A stretch of 64,000 nt of DNA. It comes from Prochilodus magdalenae. Its lineage: Eukaryota; Chordata; Actinopteri; Characiformes; Prochilodontidae. The stretch spans positions 372,001-436,000 of the forward strand of contig JAMWET010000493.1 in the NCBI GenBank assembly GCA_024036415.1, in the 5' to 3' direction. A model generated the notes under the pieces. The model was not told where the DNA came from. It searched no databases and saw only the letters and a program-made list of their open reading frames with translations. Position numbers and translations under genes: made by a program. Below are positions 61,434-64,000 of the stretch, one piece after another. Numbering within the stretch: the stretch's first letter is position 1; each line of letters starts with the position of its first letter.

Positions 61434-61880
61434 AAAGGGGAATTCCACATATATTTTTCATATGTCTTGTTAAAGAGTTAAGATGTAAACAAAGCCATTC
61501 AAAATAGTTTGATGTGAAAAATGCGATAAGCTTCTACTGTGTTGGAACAGTGGTGTTAACAGTGGTGGTGACAGGAACCAAATGTCTATCGAGTTTAAAG
61601 CCCCCTTGCAAAATACCTGTTAAACTAAATGGTTATGAATACACTTGAATACTTGATGCTTGAGACATTGCTTTACATAGTTTTGGCCTTAAACATATTT
61701 ACATAAAGACATTCCAGGGTACATGTAAAGCATTCTAAGGCAAAATAGTCCTTGTCAAAATAGTTGTTTTCATCACCATTGTGAAGAAATGTGAGTCAGT
61801 AAGTTTCACTACAAAGAATGATTACATCTCAACGGCTGGATTATACAGAAATGTAGAAAAATTGGTGGAACTCCCCGTTT
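61434..61880. repeat. MITE family A, most complete copy
   Basis: The ends AAAGGGGAATTCCAC and GTGGAACTCCCCGTTT form an imperfect terminal inverted repeat. Inside are GGTGGTGACAGGAACC and, on the right, CATCACCATTGTGAAGAAAT, then GAGTCAGTAAGTTTCACTAC. The same block order is found at 4499-4875, and a right-hand fragment at 15645-15735. No coding capacity. Confidence 0.6.
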
Positions 61881-62533
61881 CTTTCCCCAATTTTTGAAGA
61901 GGTGCATTTCATTGAAATTAGTAGAAAAGAAACACATTTTACCCTGTCAATTTTAATTTCTTCTTCATTCTTCAGTCTTCATACTTATTTTGAGTATTTT
62001 TTGAAAACAGCAAAGACAAACCAGACAACTCATAAAAGATCAGCAAGGAAAAGTGAGTTGTTCACGCTTTTAGCTGCTTGAACATGATTTAATGTTGATA
62101 CCATTTGACTTTTCCATTGCTGGCTCGGTTTAAATGCAGAAATGCTTTGACTTGCACGCCAGTATATTTTGGCCTTATGCACCCAGTGCCCATAATTATC
62201 AACTACCCACCCCCACCCTGACCAGCAATTGTTACTGCCAAAGCTCATAACTCCTCTTTTTACTAATCTTTTTTATGGCTTTTATTTTTTTACACCATTT
62301 GAAAACACATGCTGCCCTTGTACAACATGTAAGCACTGGACAACGAATGGACCAATAAAAATGATCCAAAATGAATTAGAATACAATCGTATCATGTTCT
62401 GGCACTTTAAAGTGAAGACCTTTTTTATCTTGCTCTATAAAGTTTGTATATCAGAGATGTGAGGTTTTCTAATGACAGTGACAGCGTCCTTATCATGTTT
62501 AGATTAATATAATCTACACATCACTCTTTTCTC

Positions 62534-62540
<7 letters not shown>
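61881..62540. other. tbkbp1: Intron 7 stretch, no recognised feature
   Basis: AT-rich, unique-looking sequence. Confidence 0.4.

Positions 62541-62571
<31 letters not shown>
62541..62571. repeat. (CT)n microsatellite
   Basis: Short perfect CT run. Confidence 0.9.
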
Positions 62572-62575
<4 letters not shown>

Positions 62576-62764
62576 TCACACTCACACGCATGACTGTGCT
62601 CACTGGGATCAGAGAGAAATCTTCTGACCCTGTCATTGCACTAGCTTCCTCTGTAGCACACCATTTTACACATTTATCGGAAGGAGTTCACACTTTCAGA
62701 GACTTCAAGGTGCTCTAAGTTGAAGGTGATGCCTTCAAAGTGGGGCTTTTAGAAAAATGCCAGT

Positions 62765-62835
62765 ATGTGTGTGTCTAGATGTGTGTGTGTGTGTGTGTGT
62801 GTAGCTGTGTGTATGTGTGTGTGTCTGTGTGCATG
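62765..62835. repeat. (TG)n microsatellite
   Basis: TG repeat with a few CTAGA, AGC and ATG interruptions. Confidence 0.9.
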
Positions 62836-64000
62836 TATCAGTCTGTACGTGTAGAAGTGTGAAGAGAAAAGTCACACATTGTCTAAAACGTTAAGCAATA
62901 AGCTCCAGAGATCCATACAGCGTGGGTCTGCAGACAGTAGAGCTTGACAGCATGTTCTCCTGGACAGGCACCTGTAATGATAGGACATACAGAGAGCCAT
63001 TACCATTCACACTTAGCATGACCACTTATACTGGTGTGGGGAGGTCCAGATGGCCAGGTCAGCCAGCCGGGGGACGTCATATCATGAGCAGCATGGTAAG
63101 AATATTTAATGCTACAGCTCAACAGGGGCAGCTGCAAACAGGAACTTAAAACTGCACAGATCACCATGTTTGGTCCAGCGTCTGGTCTGAGGTGTTTGTT
63201 TTTTACTTTGCTACTAGAAATAAGTGCCACAAATCTGAACGTATTTGTGAGGTTTTTGAACGTGATTATATAAACCTGTAAGGCTGAATATATGCAGATC
63301 GGCGAATGCCAGTTGTAATAGCTGTAATTTGAGTGTTCCTCTTCAGAGTGTGCACTCGAGGTTTAACTTTGGCCATGGAAGTTTACAAGTGACTCATTCA
63401 CTCAGGCACTTTGGTGGTTTTTGGCGCATATGAACTTCCTCATTAACCCTATGAGATCTGTTACTGTGCGAACTAATTTTAGGTGTGGATTTATATTTAT
63501 CCATTGTTCCCACAGTGTTTCTAATATGTTTCTGCAAAGACAAACATGTTTGATGGAAGGATGGATAGATAAAAGTATAAATGAATGACTGAGTAATACT
63601 ACATGTAATAAACAAATAGATGTAAAATAAAGCTTCTTGTGTGCAGCCTGTTATAATTATTAATATCCTACAATACAGAAATTTTGCAGGTGATATTACC
63701 ATTTGTTTAGGCTCAACTGCAGCGTACCTCATATGTCACTTAAAAAACGTAGGCAGTCCTCGGAAGACTTTAGAGGCGCAGTTGTCTGACTTAGCAAAGT
63801 GACCAAGCCTAGAAGCTAACGATAAATGGAATGGATGTATAGTCGTTTACTGTGCTTTATGGGGAACCTGCTATCCTATTTTTGCATGTGACTGTCATCT
63901 AATTATTGCTAGTGGGAACGCTCATGAATGTTTCCAGCAGTTAGTTAGAAAAGCTTACACTAATTGAGGCAAATGCTCTGTTGGAAAATGCTGACAGCTA
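62836..64000. other. tbkbp1: Intron 7 stretch to the window end, no recognised feature
   Basis: No exon of tbkbp1, RNA gene or known repeat was recognised. Open frames at 62922-63149 (+) and 63394-63732 (-) have no domain or splice support. Confidence 0.45.

Noticed and set aside
59122..64000. Search for the next tbkbp1 exon (rest of the TBK1-binding domain)
   Set aside because: No acceptor followed by a matching frame (expected start near VNLALAYTEL) was found, so it is likely beyond 64000.

Overview
This window is vertebrate genomic DNA, most likely from a ray-finned fish. It is dominated by introns, has GT-AG exons of one recognisable vertebrate adaptor gene, carries many decayed Tc1/mariner elements and other dispersed repeats of teleost type, and has long CT, GATA, TA and TG microsatellites. 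Nothing prokaryotic was seen: no operons, CRISPR arrays, rRNA genes or integrated phage. I cannot name the species. A Tc1 load this heavy is known from several teleost lineages.

The one protein-coding gene I recognise is tbkbp1 (TBK1-binding protein 1, SINTBAD) on the + strand. Six coding exons are visible: 42985-43209, 49595-49720, 51351-51455, 52066-52213, 57121-57323 and 59060-59121. All have consensus splice sites and phases that join without a break. Together they give the first 289 codons plus two bases of the next. The last exon starts the TBK1-binding domain; the rest of that domain and the C-terminal half lie beyond the window. A CpG-rich segment at about 3.1-4.2 kb, with a good splice donor at 3341, is the best candidate for the promoter and 5' UTR exon, which would make intron 1 about 39.6 kb. 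If that exon is right, it carries two small upstream ORFs. The second starts in a strong context and ends just 16 nt before the main start codon, across the splice junction.

Layout: 1-0.3 kb CT microsatellite; 0.37-2.9 kb dispersed repeats including a Tc1 relic; 3.1-4.2 kb putative promoter and exon 1; 4.2-43 kb intron 1, holding most of the Tc1 relics, a probable solo LTR at 9960-10230, a Tc1 copy with about 210-bp inverted repeats at 14431-15642, large polypyrimidine tracts at 18.1-18.9 and 26.4-27.7 kb, and a tRNA-Arg-like pseudogene with a UCA anticodon at 33863-33933; 43-59 kb the tbkbp1 coding exons, with Tc1 relics, MITE-like hairpins and SINE-like repeats in the introns; 59-64 kb the next intron, with a long GATA repeat and a MITE.

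I found no convincing undescribed biological system. The most checkable observations are the splice-spanning upstream ORF, the UCA-anticodon tRNA-like sequence with a downstream T6 run, the two independent deletion derivatives of one Tc1 family, and the G-rich quadruplex candidate next to the putative promoter. Identities of protein and repeat families are from memory of the families, with no database search.
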